This document shows positions 1 to 11,659 of a DNA stretch of 64,000 nt, piece by piece; the stretch's first letter is position 1; the number at the start of each line of letters is the position of its first letter. This DNA is from Moringa oleifera (lineage: Eukaryota; Streptophyta; Magnoliopsida; Brassicales; Moringaceae), in assembly GCA_021397835.1 (NCBI GenBank), contig JAJFZO010000094.1, positions 7,106,001 to 7,170,000 on the forward strand, in the 5' to 3' direction. Under the pieces are notes generated by a model, which worked only from the letters and a program-made list of their open reading frames with translations, did no database searches and was not told where the DNA came from. A program made the translations under genes and the position numbers.

Positions 1-586
1 ATGGATTGTTCAAACACCTGAACACCATGTATTGCTTCGGGATCAGATCAAGAAAACAACAAGCAGAGCCAGAATTCAAAAGCTCCTAGGTAAATGAATT
101 GTTTAAAATCCCAATTTCAATTAAAAGTTCTGTTTGATTAGAAGGGTAAAAGATGGGTTTGGTTTCTGTGGGAGAAGCAAGAAAACTATAAGAAAAAGAA
201 GTACACAAAAGTGCCTAATCAGAAACACAACCATGTGAAGTTTAGAGAATCAATAAATTAAACAACTAGAATTCACTGCAGTGATAAAGATATCATAAAT
301 TCGGATATATAATTCAGAAGATTATATCCATAAGAGTGCCATCCATGACTGACTGATCTATACTGTCAAGTGTACTACACACGCGGCATGTGCCCGCAGC
401 CTGTGCAGTGCACCGACAAGGCAAGATCAGAGAATCCCTGGCATACAACACAGTCATCTTCAGCTGGTGTAAGGGAAGTTTAGTTAATAAGCACAAGCAA
501 TTCTGATATTGGATAAAGACAAGCAATTACTAACAGGAAGGCAGATAGTATGGAGAGCTGAAAGGATCAAGTGAGCAGTAAAGTAC
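1..586 (-). other. Intron 1 of the CSLC4-like gene (incomplete)
   Basis: The stretch begins on the minus strand with a GT donor directly after the MCNERE codons. Frames are broken and no CSLC exon-2 motif is visible, so the acceptor is outside the window. Short ORFs here are chance. Confidence 0.7.
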
Positions 587-1225
587 CTCTCTTTCATTGC
601 ACATGGGGATCTGAACAAGAACCATTGGAAAACTTGAGGAGTCTTCAACATCATAGGCATCTTCATTTATTTGGGGCTTCAAGTTCTTGTACTTTATCCA
701 GAAACACCCAAGACAGAGAACCAGGCGATCCAGAGATTGGATTAAGAAGAGTACAGTGCAGAATTTGGAGAGAGTTAGCACCAATGGAGCAATGTAATCG
801 ACTCGGAAAGAAAGCCAACCCATGTAGGTCCATTGCAGGAGACCCTGAACCTCCCAGGGCTGTATAATATGCAAATTCCATGTCTTGTAATGAGCAATAA
901 TTTCTATGACCAAAGCTACTATGGAGATGACAAGGCAAGCTTTGATGAAGCTGTACAATTTTCCTCTGGTTTTAGGCTTTTCCTCGTTTATGTCAGACAA
1001 GGTAACGCGTTTCTTGACTGAAATGGTCATGGCTTTGAAAGCCATTGCCAGCCATGAAAGGCAGGTGAAAGCTTTGTGAGCCTTGAGGAGAAGAAACCAT
1101 GTGAACTGCTTAGGACTTACAGCCTTCTGTTTATCAGGAAACAATGGTGCTTCGGAGCCATTGATCTCGACTAATGCGAAGCTGTTAGGCTTCTCAATGG
1201 TGACCACAACTGAGTTTGGAGCCAT
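587..1225 (-). CDS. CSLC4: CSLC4-like xyloglucan beta-1,4-glucan synthase, first exon (partial gene)
   Basis: This exon encodes the first 213 residues of a cellulose synthase-like C protein, the Golgi glycosyltransferase (GT2) family that makes the xyloglucan glucan backbone. The start MAPNSV at 1225 is chosen because CSLC4 proteins begin this way; an in-frame ATG eight codons upstream has no such match. The exon holds the PKQF/LLLKAHKAF region, two hydrophobic segments (about residues 80-100 and 130-165) and the VQIPMCNERE motif that opens the catalytic domain. It ends in phase 0 at a GT donor (586-585). The next exon, with the D,D,D,QxxRW catalytic residues, must lie left of position 1, because 1-586 shows no further coding match and reads as intron. 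The family call is strong; the CSLC4 rather than CSLC5/6/8/12 assignment rests on N-terminal wording and neighbouring genes. Confidence 0.93.
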
Positions 1226-1700
1226 TTCTTGCCCTGGAATCCAATCCAATATAAAAACAGAGGAAAAACACCAACCCAGATCAAAATTTTGGAAAAAGAC
1301 AATGATTTGAACTGGGTTTTTCAGCTATGAAGTTTTTGCATAGCTTTATAAATGGAAAAGGAAACGAAATAAAGAAACCCAGAAAGAGAGCGTTTCTACA
1401 AACTTTCCGTTGAAAGCTGGATCTCTGAAATCAGAAGAAAACCAGAACCCAGGAAATCAGACGCAGTTGTGCATAAAAGCACACACAGAGAGAAAAAGAG
1501 AGAGTGAGAGTGAGAAACGGAGGGAGTGAAAGAGTGAGAACAAGAGAACCCAAGTCTCATGTGCTTCCAATGAGCTACTAATAAAGAAGAAGGCTCTAAT
1601 TTCCTGTTTGTGTGATGAGAATCTGGAGGTCCAGCTCAATTATATAATTCCTATAATTGAGTAACATGTGATCACATACAACCAAGCTCAGTCAACCTCT
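1226..1700 (-). promoter_or_regulatory. 5' leader and core promoter of the CSLC4-like gene
   Basis: This minus-strand leader is rich in CT: roughly 1480-1545 reads on the plus strand as interrupted GAGA/GTGAGA runs. CT-rich tracts close to the start are typical of plant 5' leaders. No single TATA box can be assigned with confidence. Confidence 0.45.
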
Positions 1701-4700
1701 GAAGATTTGAGTTGCTTGCTTACCTAAATTACACAAACGTCAAAACAAAAACGAGTAAGAAACTTTGATTTTCTTCGACACTTTTTTGGGTTGAAATACA
1801 TAGGAGACAAAGCTAAATCCCATAATTAGCGAAGAAAATGAGAGTGACAACCAGGTACAGCCAAATCCTCACAGAGGAATGCTTGCTGTCCAGTTAATGG
1901 GTCACAGTGCATTATCATATACTATGTGCTTTCAAGGTTCCTGCCCATTCAACCAATTACTAGGAAGTTTCTTTTCCTGTTTTGGGTTTTTTATTAGATT
2001 AGTTTATTAATCATTGTTGTCACAGTGTCCCTAAGCCAGATCTTCATACAATGTTTAACAATGTGGGTTTTCAGTATAACTTAACGAGGCTGATATAGTA
2101 CTTATGCACTAATTCACACTTCATTGTGGAAGTTTCTTTGAAGTAATTGCAATTTTGGACATCTTATCCATTTTAAATTGTTTAGTTCATCTGATTTTTA
2201 TCAATGTCAAGGATCAGTTCCTCTGTTGATCTAAGTTTTTCTTTATTATATTAATATAGTAAAACACAAAACATAGATGCCATTAAATGCTTGCTTAAGG
2301 TGGTTAATCTTCTTCTTTTTCTTTTTTTCTGTTTGTAAGTGTGTACTGCTCATGGGTTTTCCTTTCTCTAAGCCTTAGATTAAGGGTTTGTTTAATCTCA
2401 CCATTAAATGCTTATTGTCTACTGCCATGAAAAGAATTGAACCACATTACTTAAAGCAGATATAAACAAGGACATTTTCTGATTGACTCAACAGGTCCTG
2501 AACAAAATAATTTAATCAGCTTGAACTTTTTCAAGCAGGATTGTTTAGCTACAAAGACTATGATGAATGAATCTGAAGATAAAGGTTGTGGGCATGAAAG
2601 CCTTTCCACTGATAGGTAGACACCATGATTTCTCTCTGTGAGCAAAAAAGCATAAAACGAATAATATGCTTTTATGGCACAAAAGCTGAGAGATATCCCA
2701 TGACCTTTAATCAAATTATTTCCAATTTGGTTTCCCTGATCAAGAATCTGCTAGAACTTGATTATGTCGCTTTGATTTGATTCCATGGCAAGATCAACCC
2801 AATAAATATGTTTAATTAACAGGATCTTATTGTAATTAATTTTGGATTAATTTTTCTATGATTTTCATTATTTTTTTTCTCTAAAGGACATAAAAAGACA
2901 GTTTTTAATGAAATGGGTCTCTCTAATTTAAAGTTTTGGAAGGCCATGTGAGCCCATTTGGGCCAACTGTCAATGCAGGTGTTGATCAACTTCACATCCC
3001 CTGAAGTTGAAGTCAGGTAGTTAATACAGTTATTTTAACCCTGTAAAGTACACATCAGAACCCAAGATCCCCTAGTTTATAGGCTTTGAAAACACTATTC
3101 AACTCACTTCTCTTGATCCAGTTATCATTTAATCTTCTTTAATCAAAAGAAAATCAACCTTAACTCCAGCGTAAAACATTGTAATTTTTTATAAATTTGA
3201 CTTCCTGAAAAATGAAACTTCTTCCAGCTTTTACAGGAGCCAATAATTTCAGCATAAACAGATAATATTTAGAACATGCTGTCTGAAAAATCTAAAACAA
3301 AGAAGGGTGAAGATAATAAAATAGAAACAGTAAATAAAGGATATATCTCTATCAGTTTGACTGGGAAACAGTTGAAAAAATTGAAGCAGATGGGACTGGG
3401 CAGTTTATGTAAGTGGATGGGTATGTATCCTAGCAACCAAGCATTGCAGCTGAAGGGTGATCCAGGCAGGCCATAGAGAGGGTAATAACAGTGAACATGG
3501 CAGATATTTGAATCTCGAAGGGACTTTGTCTTGGCTGTTTAGCAGAGTCACATGTGAGGATACTGTCCTGCTTAGGCTTCCCATGTGATTAGCTACCCAG
3601 GACATGGCTGTGCACATCATTATACTATAATATCAAAGTACTCTCTCTTCCTTCACTAACTGATTGAGATTGCTCTCTATTAATATATTATTTATATCAA
3701 TATATAACTGCATAATGTATTGAAGGATGTATCTAATTTCAATGTTTTATATATATATATAATATAGTATTTTCTGGCTGCATCAAGTGGATCCGCATTT
3801 ATTTTCAGGGTATATGATCACTGAACTATTGCATACAGTTAATGTCAATGATACTCTCACTTATGTGAGTTTTGATTCTTTTGTTTCTTCACCCAATATA
3901 TGGACAATTCGTTGTTACAGATAAAAAATATTCAGTTCAAAAAATTTAATTTGTTAAATAAAAATTTATATTTTTTATTGAAAAAAATTTTGTGATACAT
4001 ATTTTACATGAATTTTTTTAAAAAATCATGTCAATAATACTATAATAATAGTGAAATAAAAATATATATTTATAATTAAATAGTATAATAAAAATGATAA
4101 TTTAAAATATCTGTCGAATATTACTTTGAATTGAGCAGATAATTCAAATTTTACGTTGGATATAGACTTAACAATCAAATTCAGAATAATTTATGATCGT
4201 TAACGGGAGAAGATGTTTATGTTTAAAATGGTGGACCAACGCATTGATGATTATGGTTCAGACACAATTAAGAGTTCAACTTATTTAAGCTCGGATATAA
4301 ATGGAACCCACTGAAGGTCAGTTCTATACACATCTCTGCCTTGCATTGCCGACACAACATTTGCTATGTAGACATTGTGATTATAATTTATCAAGCTTTC
4401 CACATGAAGCAGCCTGAACATGAATGTGTCCTGACCACAAGACAAGCACAAGGGCCACATTACCAGCCAGAGAGCAGTAAGGGAAGACAAACTACCCACA
4501 AAGCCTCTCAAAGTTTAGCACTCGGTGGATAAAACAATGTGAATGGTTACTTTCAGAGGATAAAGAAGAATGTGACAGTGTCCGAGATGTTTGTCTGGAT
4601 GCTCCGGCATTGTCTGTTTGGTAAGACGTCGATTTCTGGATCAGGTTTAGATCATGACTTAACCGGGAGTGTCATTCTGTCTGAATAATTAGTAATTGGG

Positions 4701-5800
4701 TTGAAACTTGTCAGCAGGGCTACTAAATCGGGTTTCAGATCAAACTTTTGGGCTCAACTTTCATTTGTTGTGACAAGATGAAAGTCCTGGTCTTTGTTCA
4801 GGACACCAATCCTGTAAGAGGCCTGATTCATCAACAGGACCATACTAAATGATCAGACAGAACTTAAAGAGAACACTGTCTGAATCAGACAGTGCTTTCA
4901 TTGATAGATTTTTCCTCTCCTAGCGAATGAAATTCTTCTTACCCATTTTGAAGAACGAACATGAAAACCTGACAGGCCTTTGGTTCTTACATGAAATCAA
5001 TCACCTTTTCTTGGGTTGAAATTGAGTTCTTATTGGTCGTTTCATGGTCAGTGGCAGCAGCGGACATGGGGATAAAAAGAGAAAAGTGAATCAACAGACA
5101 GTCAGCGAGCATCTGGTATTTTCTATGCATGCTTTATTGCTTCAAAAGCTTCACATTTTACAGATCATCACTTTCCCTCAATCATAGAATGTCAGGCCAT
5201 GACATCAGAAAAAGCAATGTTGACCATTCCCACTCATATATTCTTAAGCATGTTGTATTGAAAATAATAATAATTTATTATATCAATAAATATATTATTT
5301 ATTTATTTTATTAAAATAAAAAATTTCGTGACAATTCAAATCAATTAAAAGATACTGATCCGACCTTAAAAAACAAGGGACAAGATATTACCATTTTCTT
5401 GGATTTTCTGAAACAAAAAAAGGGAAATTTGGGCTGCAAATGTGATGGGCCGAGATGGCCATGAATGCATGAAAAAGGTCTTGCTGCAACATTTTGTTTC
5501 TGTTTCCTTCGAGTCAAACAGCACACAGATGACTGGACCCAAGCACCAGTTTATGTTTGTCAGAATCTTATACTCGAACACAACATAAAGCTAAAGGCCA
5601 TATTTTGTTTTGGCTTTAAAATTTGATATAGTTCAACATGATTGGGAGCTGAACCTTTCAATAAGAACACAAGAATCTCTGCTTAAGGATTAGTGAGACA
5701 GACCACAACTCAAAAACAAGTAAGTCCAGCTTTTGAGAGAGAGATCTTTCTCAAGCAGAGTTTATCAAACATGTACCAGAGATGAAATAGAATTTTTAAA
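1700..5800. other. Intergenic, no gene recognised
   Basis: This is most of the gap between the divergent CSLC4-like and TBL genes. Base composition is moderate, and the short ORFs (for example 3276-3476 and 4281-4511) have no recognisable domains or splice partners. The only small structure worth noting is a perfect 9-bp inverted repeat at 4874-4894. The 3' part of the promoter region for either gene may lie here. Confidence 0.6.
4874..4894. repeat. Short perfect inverted repeat
   Basis: Arms CACTGTCTG and CAGACAGTG are separated by AAT. The stem is only 9 bp, too short for a microRNA precursor. No flanking gene explains it. Confidence 0.5.
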
Positions 5801-7760
5801 AATAGTCCATATAAAATTCAACGAATTAAACTCATGAGTTAGACTATATATTTTTAATATGGACGGATTCAATTTGACTTATTAATTTAAAAGGGTCATC
5901 GAATAATAAATTGGGTCAAACTTGGATCATAAATTTTTAAACCAGACAAGTCCAACCCGACTCGTTACCAACCCTGGGATTAAATCAACCTTAACATAAC
6001 CTAATTACGATGGTACTTTTTGGTCAAGTTGTAAGAAGCAACTATTTCCTTAACTTTGCTTACCTTCTCTTTAATTTTTGAAAGTGTCCCCATGGTGCAG
6101 TAACGCTACTCAATAATTTTATTTTATTTTATTTTTTTACAGATTTGTATCGAGCTAATCTTAAAGAAAAAAATCCCTCCTCATATATCGCAATATTATA
6201 TTTTATTATTTTTTAAATAATATTAAAAGTATTGTGATTTATATTACAATTTGATCTTTCTTTTTATATTTGAGACACAAAATTAATATAATAATAAATT
6301 TAAGATTACTTACATAAAAAGACCTGCATTAGTTTATAATCTCAAATCGATATTTATAAAAAAAAATTACATCTATTTGAGACAATTTTTTTTAAAATTT
6401 TCAATATGAGACTTTTACATATAATTTTTGTTAATATTAATGATTTTGCGCATATGATTTTTATTGTGTAATTACTATCATATATTTTTAAAATATCATC
6501 AAAATAAATAAATAATTTTTATTTTTTAAAATATTTATATTTTACATATTCTTATTAAGTTTGATGTGAATAAAAAATATTTTATTTATTTTAATAATAT
6601 TTTAAAAAATATTAAAATAAATACATAAGTAAATGTTTTATGCATATCAAGAATGCACATAAAATATTCATATTAACAAAAATTATAAATGAAAGTCTCA
6701 CCCTGAAAATTTAGTAGAAATATAAATCTCAAATAAATGTAATTTTTTTAACATGTCTCAATTTGAAGCAGTAAACAAAATACGTATATTGTTAATATAA
6801 TTAACTAATAAATTTATATTATTAAATCTATCAAAAATGTTATATCATATTTTTTATAATAAAAATTTTCAAAACTGTAAAACACATTTTAAGACGTGAA
6901 AAATTAAAAAATTATATATTATTTACTCAATTGAATAATTTTTAAACAAAATAAGAGTTATAAATTAAATTTTTTACAATATCTAACAATAAATAAAAGA
7001 GGGTCAAGACGCAAAGGAAAAAAACAAAAAAAAGAAGCTAATGGGCAAAAATAATTGCTTTTAAAAGGTGGGAATGTTTTGGATTATGCAAAATCAAGCT
7101 TTGTAAAGCACATAGCTTTAATGAAATGTGTGAAGAGTGTCGGTAATGAGGTCCAAATCATTGAACGTTTTCACAGTTGCGAGGGGACTTGCTTTTCTTT
7201 TAGTACGAGAGGCCATAATTCCATAATTCCACATCTCTCCATCATCATCATCGTCATCCCAAGCCTCTCCTTCGTGTCTATCATGCCATAATCATCTGCT
7301 TTTCTTATCTTTCATACATTTTCTATCCTTATATATTTACGATTGCAATTTTTTAAAATAAATATAAAGTTATTTTTTGAATTTAGTTTAATTTTATATT
7401 TAATTTCATTTATATTATTTTAAAATTTTAAGATATTTAAATTAAAATTATTATGTAATAAAATTTGACTTAAATTTTATAAGAGAATATTTAAATTATC
7501 ATCATTAAAAAATTTAAATATTTTAGAGATTGAAAATACTTTTTTTAAACATTATTAAAAATAACTTATAAGTTTAAAATTATTTAAATTTGAGTTATTT
7601 ATTTAAATATTTTTAAAAAATTAACTATAAAAAGTATTTTTTTATTTTTTATAATTAATTGAAATTAAAATTTAAAATATACTTATTAATATTTTTAGGA
7701 TAAAATTGAATTAAAAAATTATATTTAAAAGTATTAATATCAGAAGATTACAAAAATCAA
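5800..7760. other. AT-rich intergenic DNA
   Basis: Very AT-rich DNA with homopolymer-like A and T runs and no coding potential. One member of the dispersed AT-rich repeat family described separately lies near 7370-7545. A less AT-rich island at 7050-7290 has a 78-codon ORF with no recognisable features. Confidence 0.6.
7370..7545 (+). repeat. Dispersed AT-rich repeat, copy A
   Basis: The core at about 7449-7513 (GTAATAAAATTTGACTTAAA, then TTATCATCATTAAAAAATT) aligns by eye with copies near 16.5, 23.9 and 54.2 kb, all in the same orientation. It is the most diverged of the four. AT-richness makes short matches cheap, so the call rests on several matching blocks in the same order. Confidence 0.35.
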
Positions 7761-8230
7761 ATCAATAATAAGGTCATTGAGTTAGTTATTGCAAGTGACA
7801 AGGATAAATTGGGGAAATTTAGGGCTCGGAATTGTGTGTGAATTGGAGAAATTTAGGGCTTGGAATTGTGTGTGTAAATGCAAAAGATACAGAAGAGCAC
7901 GTTTCCTCTCAGTGAAGAGATTGCGCCGTGAAATCAGTTTGAGACATTGGAGGTCCCACCAGACCCTTTACATGCATCATAAGGTGCCACGTGTCAGCAT
8001 CACACCGTCGCCCTGACGCTCTTTGCCTTGAAATTTCGCAGTCACCGTCTTTCCTTAGGGGGCCTTCCGTTTTTTCACATACTCACAAGAGACACAGCAC
8101 ATACATACCCACCAAATCCTACTGATCTGCCTTTATTACATGACCCTTTCGCCTTTCGCTCCTCTAACACGTATTTCATCTTTTTCCTCTCGATTTTTTT
8201 AAAAAAATCCTCTTTTCACTCAAAATCTGA

Positions 8231-8233
<3 letters not shown>

Positions 8234-8275
<42 letters not shown>
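8234..8275 (+). repeat. (CT)n microsatellite in the TBL gene leader
   Basis: About 21 uninterrupted CT units end 21 bp before the ATG at 8297. Such CT tracts are common in plant 5' leaders and are usually length-polymorphic. Confidence 0.9.
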
Positions 8276-8279
<4 letters not shown>

Positions 8280-8296
8280 GTAAGAGTACATTGAGC

Positions 8297-11200
8297 ATGA
8301 AATCTTCTTCCCTTCTGCAAGAAAAACTGCATAGTTACAGAAGAGAGAGATGGCTCAACATGGGCAGACTGGGACCGTTCTTGCTGTCTTCCATGGCTGT
8401 AACTTTCATCTTCAGCTTCTTCATCCTCTACCCTCCAAACCCTTTTAAGGCCATTCCCAAAGGTGACCTTGATCAAAGGTCTCTCTTCATCAAACCGCAA
8501 GAACCACAAAATGGTACTGTTCGTTCAAATCCATTTTCTTTTCATTATTGTAATTCCCACTTTCTTCTCTATTTCTTCTGATTTAGTATGTTGTTGAATT
8601 TTGGTTCATGCATATATGTTTTTGTGTTGGTGTTTGTAGATGATGTGAACTCGCTTGAAGAATTGTCAAAAAGGCAGAACTTGATCAAACCATTAAAGGG
8701 TACTGTACATTATGACCGTTTTCATTTTTGCTCTCAGTTCACAGGTTTCTGCTAAGTATATTATGTTTATACCTCTGAGTTTTCTGGTTTCTTCAGATGA
8801 TAAGAATCTTGTTGAACAGACACAAGAAAAGGAGAATTCGAACAAACAACCGAGGGGTAACCCTTAATCACATCCCATCTCTTCTTCTTCTTTCTGGTCA
8901 TTAATGGTGCAATCACGCCTTATTTGTTTGTTCCTGGTCATGTAGATGATCAGAATTCCCTGAAACAAATACCCAGGAAAGAGAATATGTTCACAACAGG
9001 AAAGGAGAATTTGAAGAAACAATCAAAAGCTACCATTCCTCATAACCCATCTCTTCTGTTGACTCTTCTACATCCTGTTTCCCCTGCCCCTCCCCCCCGC
9101 CCCCCCTCCCTCCCCTCCCTCCTTCTTCTTTTGTGGTCAGAATTTGTGTGCCTAAGTTAGCAATCATTTCTGTGTCTCTTAGCTTTGGTAGATGATGAAA
9201 ATCCGATCAAACAAACAGAGTTTGACCAAAAGGGCACTTTTCCTCCTAGCACCTCTGTTTCCTTTTTTAACCATTCAAAATCCCATTTTCTCTTTAACTT
9301 TTATGTTCCTTTTAATTTGGGTGATCATAAAATTTAAGTGCAATAATGTGTTTTCTACCTTTTAACCTTTTGTAGATGATGAGAAATGTGACTTTTTCAA
9401 GGGCCACTGGGTGCCAGACCTTAAAGGGTCTCTATACACAAATACAACCTGTCCAACAATTCCCATTTCGAAAAACTGTTTCATGCATGGAAGACCAGAC
9501 AGAGATTTCTTGAACTGGAGATGGCAACCTGATGCCTGTAATCTTGCAAGGTTCAATCCCAAGACCTTCCTGGAAATGGTTCGCGGAAAGAAAATGACAT
9601 TCATTGGTGACTCGGTTGCTAGAAACCATTTGGAATCCCTCTTGTGCCTCTTGTCACAGGTTAGTTTCTCAATTCTTGGTTTTCTTTACATAGAGAACTG
9701 TATTATATGCTCTATGATTAATTTGTTTCTTATGATAATTAATATTTTGAAGACACGAAATGGTCAAATTTCACATGTTGAGACTATTTATATCCTTTGC
9801 GTGCAACTTTTCGAGTGTGATTCCTTTGCTTTGGTAGAAAGCAAATTTTAGTGGTGAAGATGCTAAAGGCTTTACTTGGAACTTAATGCGCTCCTCTTGG
9901 TTGGTATATTAATTAATGCTAAGCTTGGCATTATTTGCACGAATTTACTATCTTTGGGGGGGCTTTAAATATTAAATTTATACTGAAGGGTTAGGAGAAT
10001 CGTTTAATTATTATTTTTTTCACTGTTAATGTATGAAATAATTTGCTAATTTTCTTGAATTCTTTTTTCTTTTAGGAATAATGTATCGGACTTGCTGTAT
10101 CTTTCGTTTTCAATTATTTTAGGATCTGAGAGGTTTCATTATCTTAGAAAGGAAAAAAATGCGCGTCGAAAAGTAAGGTATGAACAGCTTTTAGTGGGAG
10201 GTTACATCTTAGCTAGAAAATAAACAAGGCAACATTTAAGGCCAAGCTAAGTCAAACTTGAGCCAAGCAACTTGGTATAGAAGAAAATACATGGAAGATC
10301 AGTGTTACTCAGAAACATGTATCTTTTTCTTTCTGGGTAATGATAGTTAGGGTTTTGTATACAAATAATCGATGACAGAGGAACAGGAAGATGGCAATAT
10401 GGACTAGTTGATTCAGTCAAAAGAATGAATGAATAAGCAAAGTCTGGTGAGCAAACTCTTTAGTTCAAAGGATTAATAATGTTCAACCTGGGGTCTAACA
10501 TGGACACCGCGTAGTGGCAGCTTAGTAGTCAACTTTTATGATGATTGAGACGTTGTCCTCAACGTTGTTCTTCCTGTCTGATTCTCGTCGCCTACCATGT
10601 GAACAGAGGCTCAACTAGACTTTGTTGTTTCATATTGTTATAACCACTAATTCCTCTTTGATTTATTTTGATTTGTTTATTTTGGAATTTTGACTTTCCA
10701 TCTTTGTTTTGAGAACAAGATGATAGTGATGGTTGGCTGTCATCTTTTACGTTCACTTCAGAGCTTCAAGCCTATGTTGAATTTGTCAAATTGTTCCCTG
10801 TATTGAACAGAACTGTGACTTTGATCTCTTGCAGGAGGAAACTCCGACAAATGTTTACAAGGATGCAGAAGAACGGGATTGTGTATGGTACTTCCCTAAC
10901 CATGAGTTTACCCTTTCAACAATATGGACAAGATTCCTGGTGGCTGGAGGGGAGAGAATGAGCAATGGTTCAGGAACTGGGGTATTCGATTTGCACCTGG
11001 ACAAGGTTGATGGATGGGCCAAAGACCTTCCCACCATAGACATTGCGATCATCTCAGCTGCACATTGGTTCTTCCGCCCAATTATCCTGCATAAAAGCAA
11101 CAAGATAATCGGATGCATCTTCTGCAACGAGCCAAACGTCACGTACTTGGATGCTAGTGTAGCGGTAAAGATGGTATATCAATCAACATTCAAGCACGTA

Positions 11201-11602
11201 AATAACTGCAAGGATTGCAAGAGCAACCTAGTGACATTGTTAAGGACATTCTCCCCAGCGCATTTTGAGAACGGGACTTGGAACACAGGAGGAGGCTGCA
11301 AAAGGAGAAGACCTGTCAGCGAAGAGGAGATTGATCTAGACAGGGATGATATGAAGATGAGGAGTGCTCAGGTTGAAGAGCTTGAAAGAGCAAGAAAGGA
11401 AGGAGAGAAACAAGGGAAGAAGTTTGGAGTTCTGGACATCACCAGGGCTATGCTCATGAGACCTGATGGGCACCCACATGCCTACTGGGGCAACAAATGG
11501 ATGAAGGGTTACAATGACTGTGTTCACTGGTGCATGCCTGGCCCTATAGATGCGTGGAGCGATTTTCTCATGGCAGTTCTAAGGAGGCTGAGTTTGCTTT
11601 AG
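8297..11602 (+). CDS. TBL22: TBL22-like (trichome birefringence-like) polysaccharide O-acetyltransferase
   Basis: A Golgi type II membrane protein of the TBL/DUF231 family, which moves acetyl groups onto wall polysaccharides; the TBL22/TBL27 (AXY4) branch acts on xyloglucan. Exons that fit: 8297-8513, 8640-8699, 8797-8856, 9192-9233, 9376-9659 and 10835-11602, giving about 476 residues. Exon 1 carries the membrane anchor (about residues 26-46). The exon at 9376 carries the TBL domain start (CDFFKGHWV) and the esterase motif TFIGDS. The last exon ends with the partner DCVHWC (DxxH) motif followed by PGPIDAWSDFL. A further mini-exon at 8946-9029 has lost its donor and is left out of the model. 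The exon at 9192-9233 uses a GC donor. The stem region is therefore low-complexity and unusually built. The TBL call is very secure; the exact substrate is inferred from family position and the CSLC4 neighbour. Confidence 0.92.
8640..9233 (+). repeat. Array of related phase-1 mini-exons in the TBL stem region
   Basis: Four mini-exons (8640-8699, 8797-8856, 8946-9029, 9192-9233; 60, 60, 84 and 42 nt) each follow an AG acceptor, begin ATGAT, enter and leave in phase 1, and encode DDxN plus a K/Q/E-rich tail. The main domain exon at 9376 starts with the same DDE. Introns 3 and 4 share a CCCATCTCTTCT block near their starts. This looks like repeated duplication of an exon-intron unit. Confidence 0.75.
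9083..9125 (+). repeat. C-rich polypyrimidine tract
   Basis: Runs of 4-7 C broken by single T or G sit inside TBL intron 4, just after the mini-exon with the dead donor. The minus strand is correspondingly G-rich and could fold as a G-quadruplex. Confidence 0.7.
9660..10834 (+). other. Long intron 6 of the TBL gene
   Basis: The intron runs from a GT donor after LLCLLSQ to the GCAG acceptor before EETPTNVY. An intron between these two blocks is where TBL genes usually split. Nothing coding or repetitive was seen inside it. Confidence 0.85.
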
Positions 11603-11644
11603 AGTTAGTTTATACTCATATACTATACCATAGGCTGACATATT

Positions 11645-11650
11645 AATAAA
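11645..11650 (+). terminator. Putative poly(A) signal of the TBL gene
   Basis: AATAAA lies 42 bp after the TAG stop at 11602, followed by A- and T-rich sequence. This is a plausible near-upstream element; the cleavage site is not known. Confidence 0.45.
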
Positions 11651-11659
11651 AAATGTCAA

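Noticed and set aside
3276..3620. Short ORFs and a weak hairpin near 3530-3595 considered as a microRNA precursor
   Set aside because: The stem is about 12 bp with mismatches, too short, and no known plant microRNA sequence was recognised.
9030..9137. Read-through of the fourth TBL mini-exon to a GT near 9136
   Set aside because: It would add a proline- and leucine-rich stretch and end in phase 2, which does not match the phase-1 exon at 9192.
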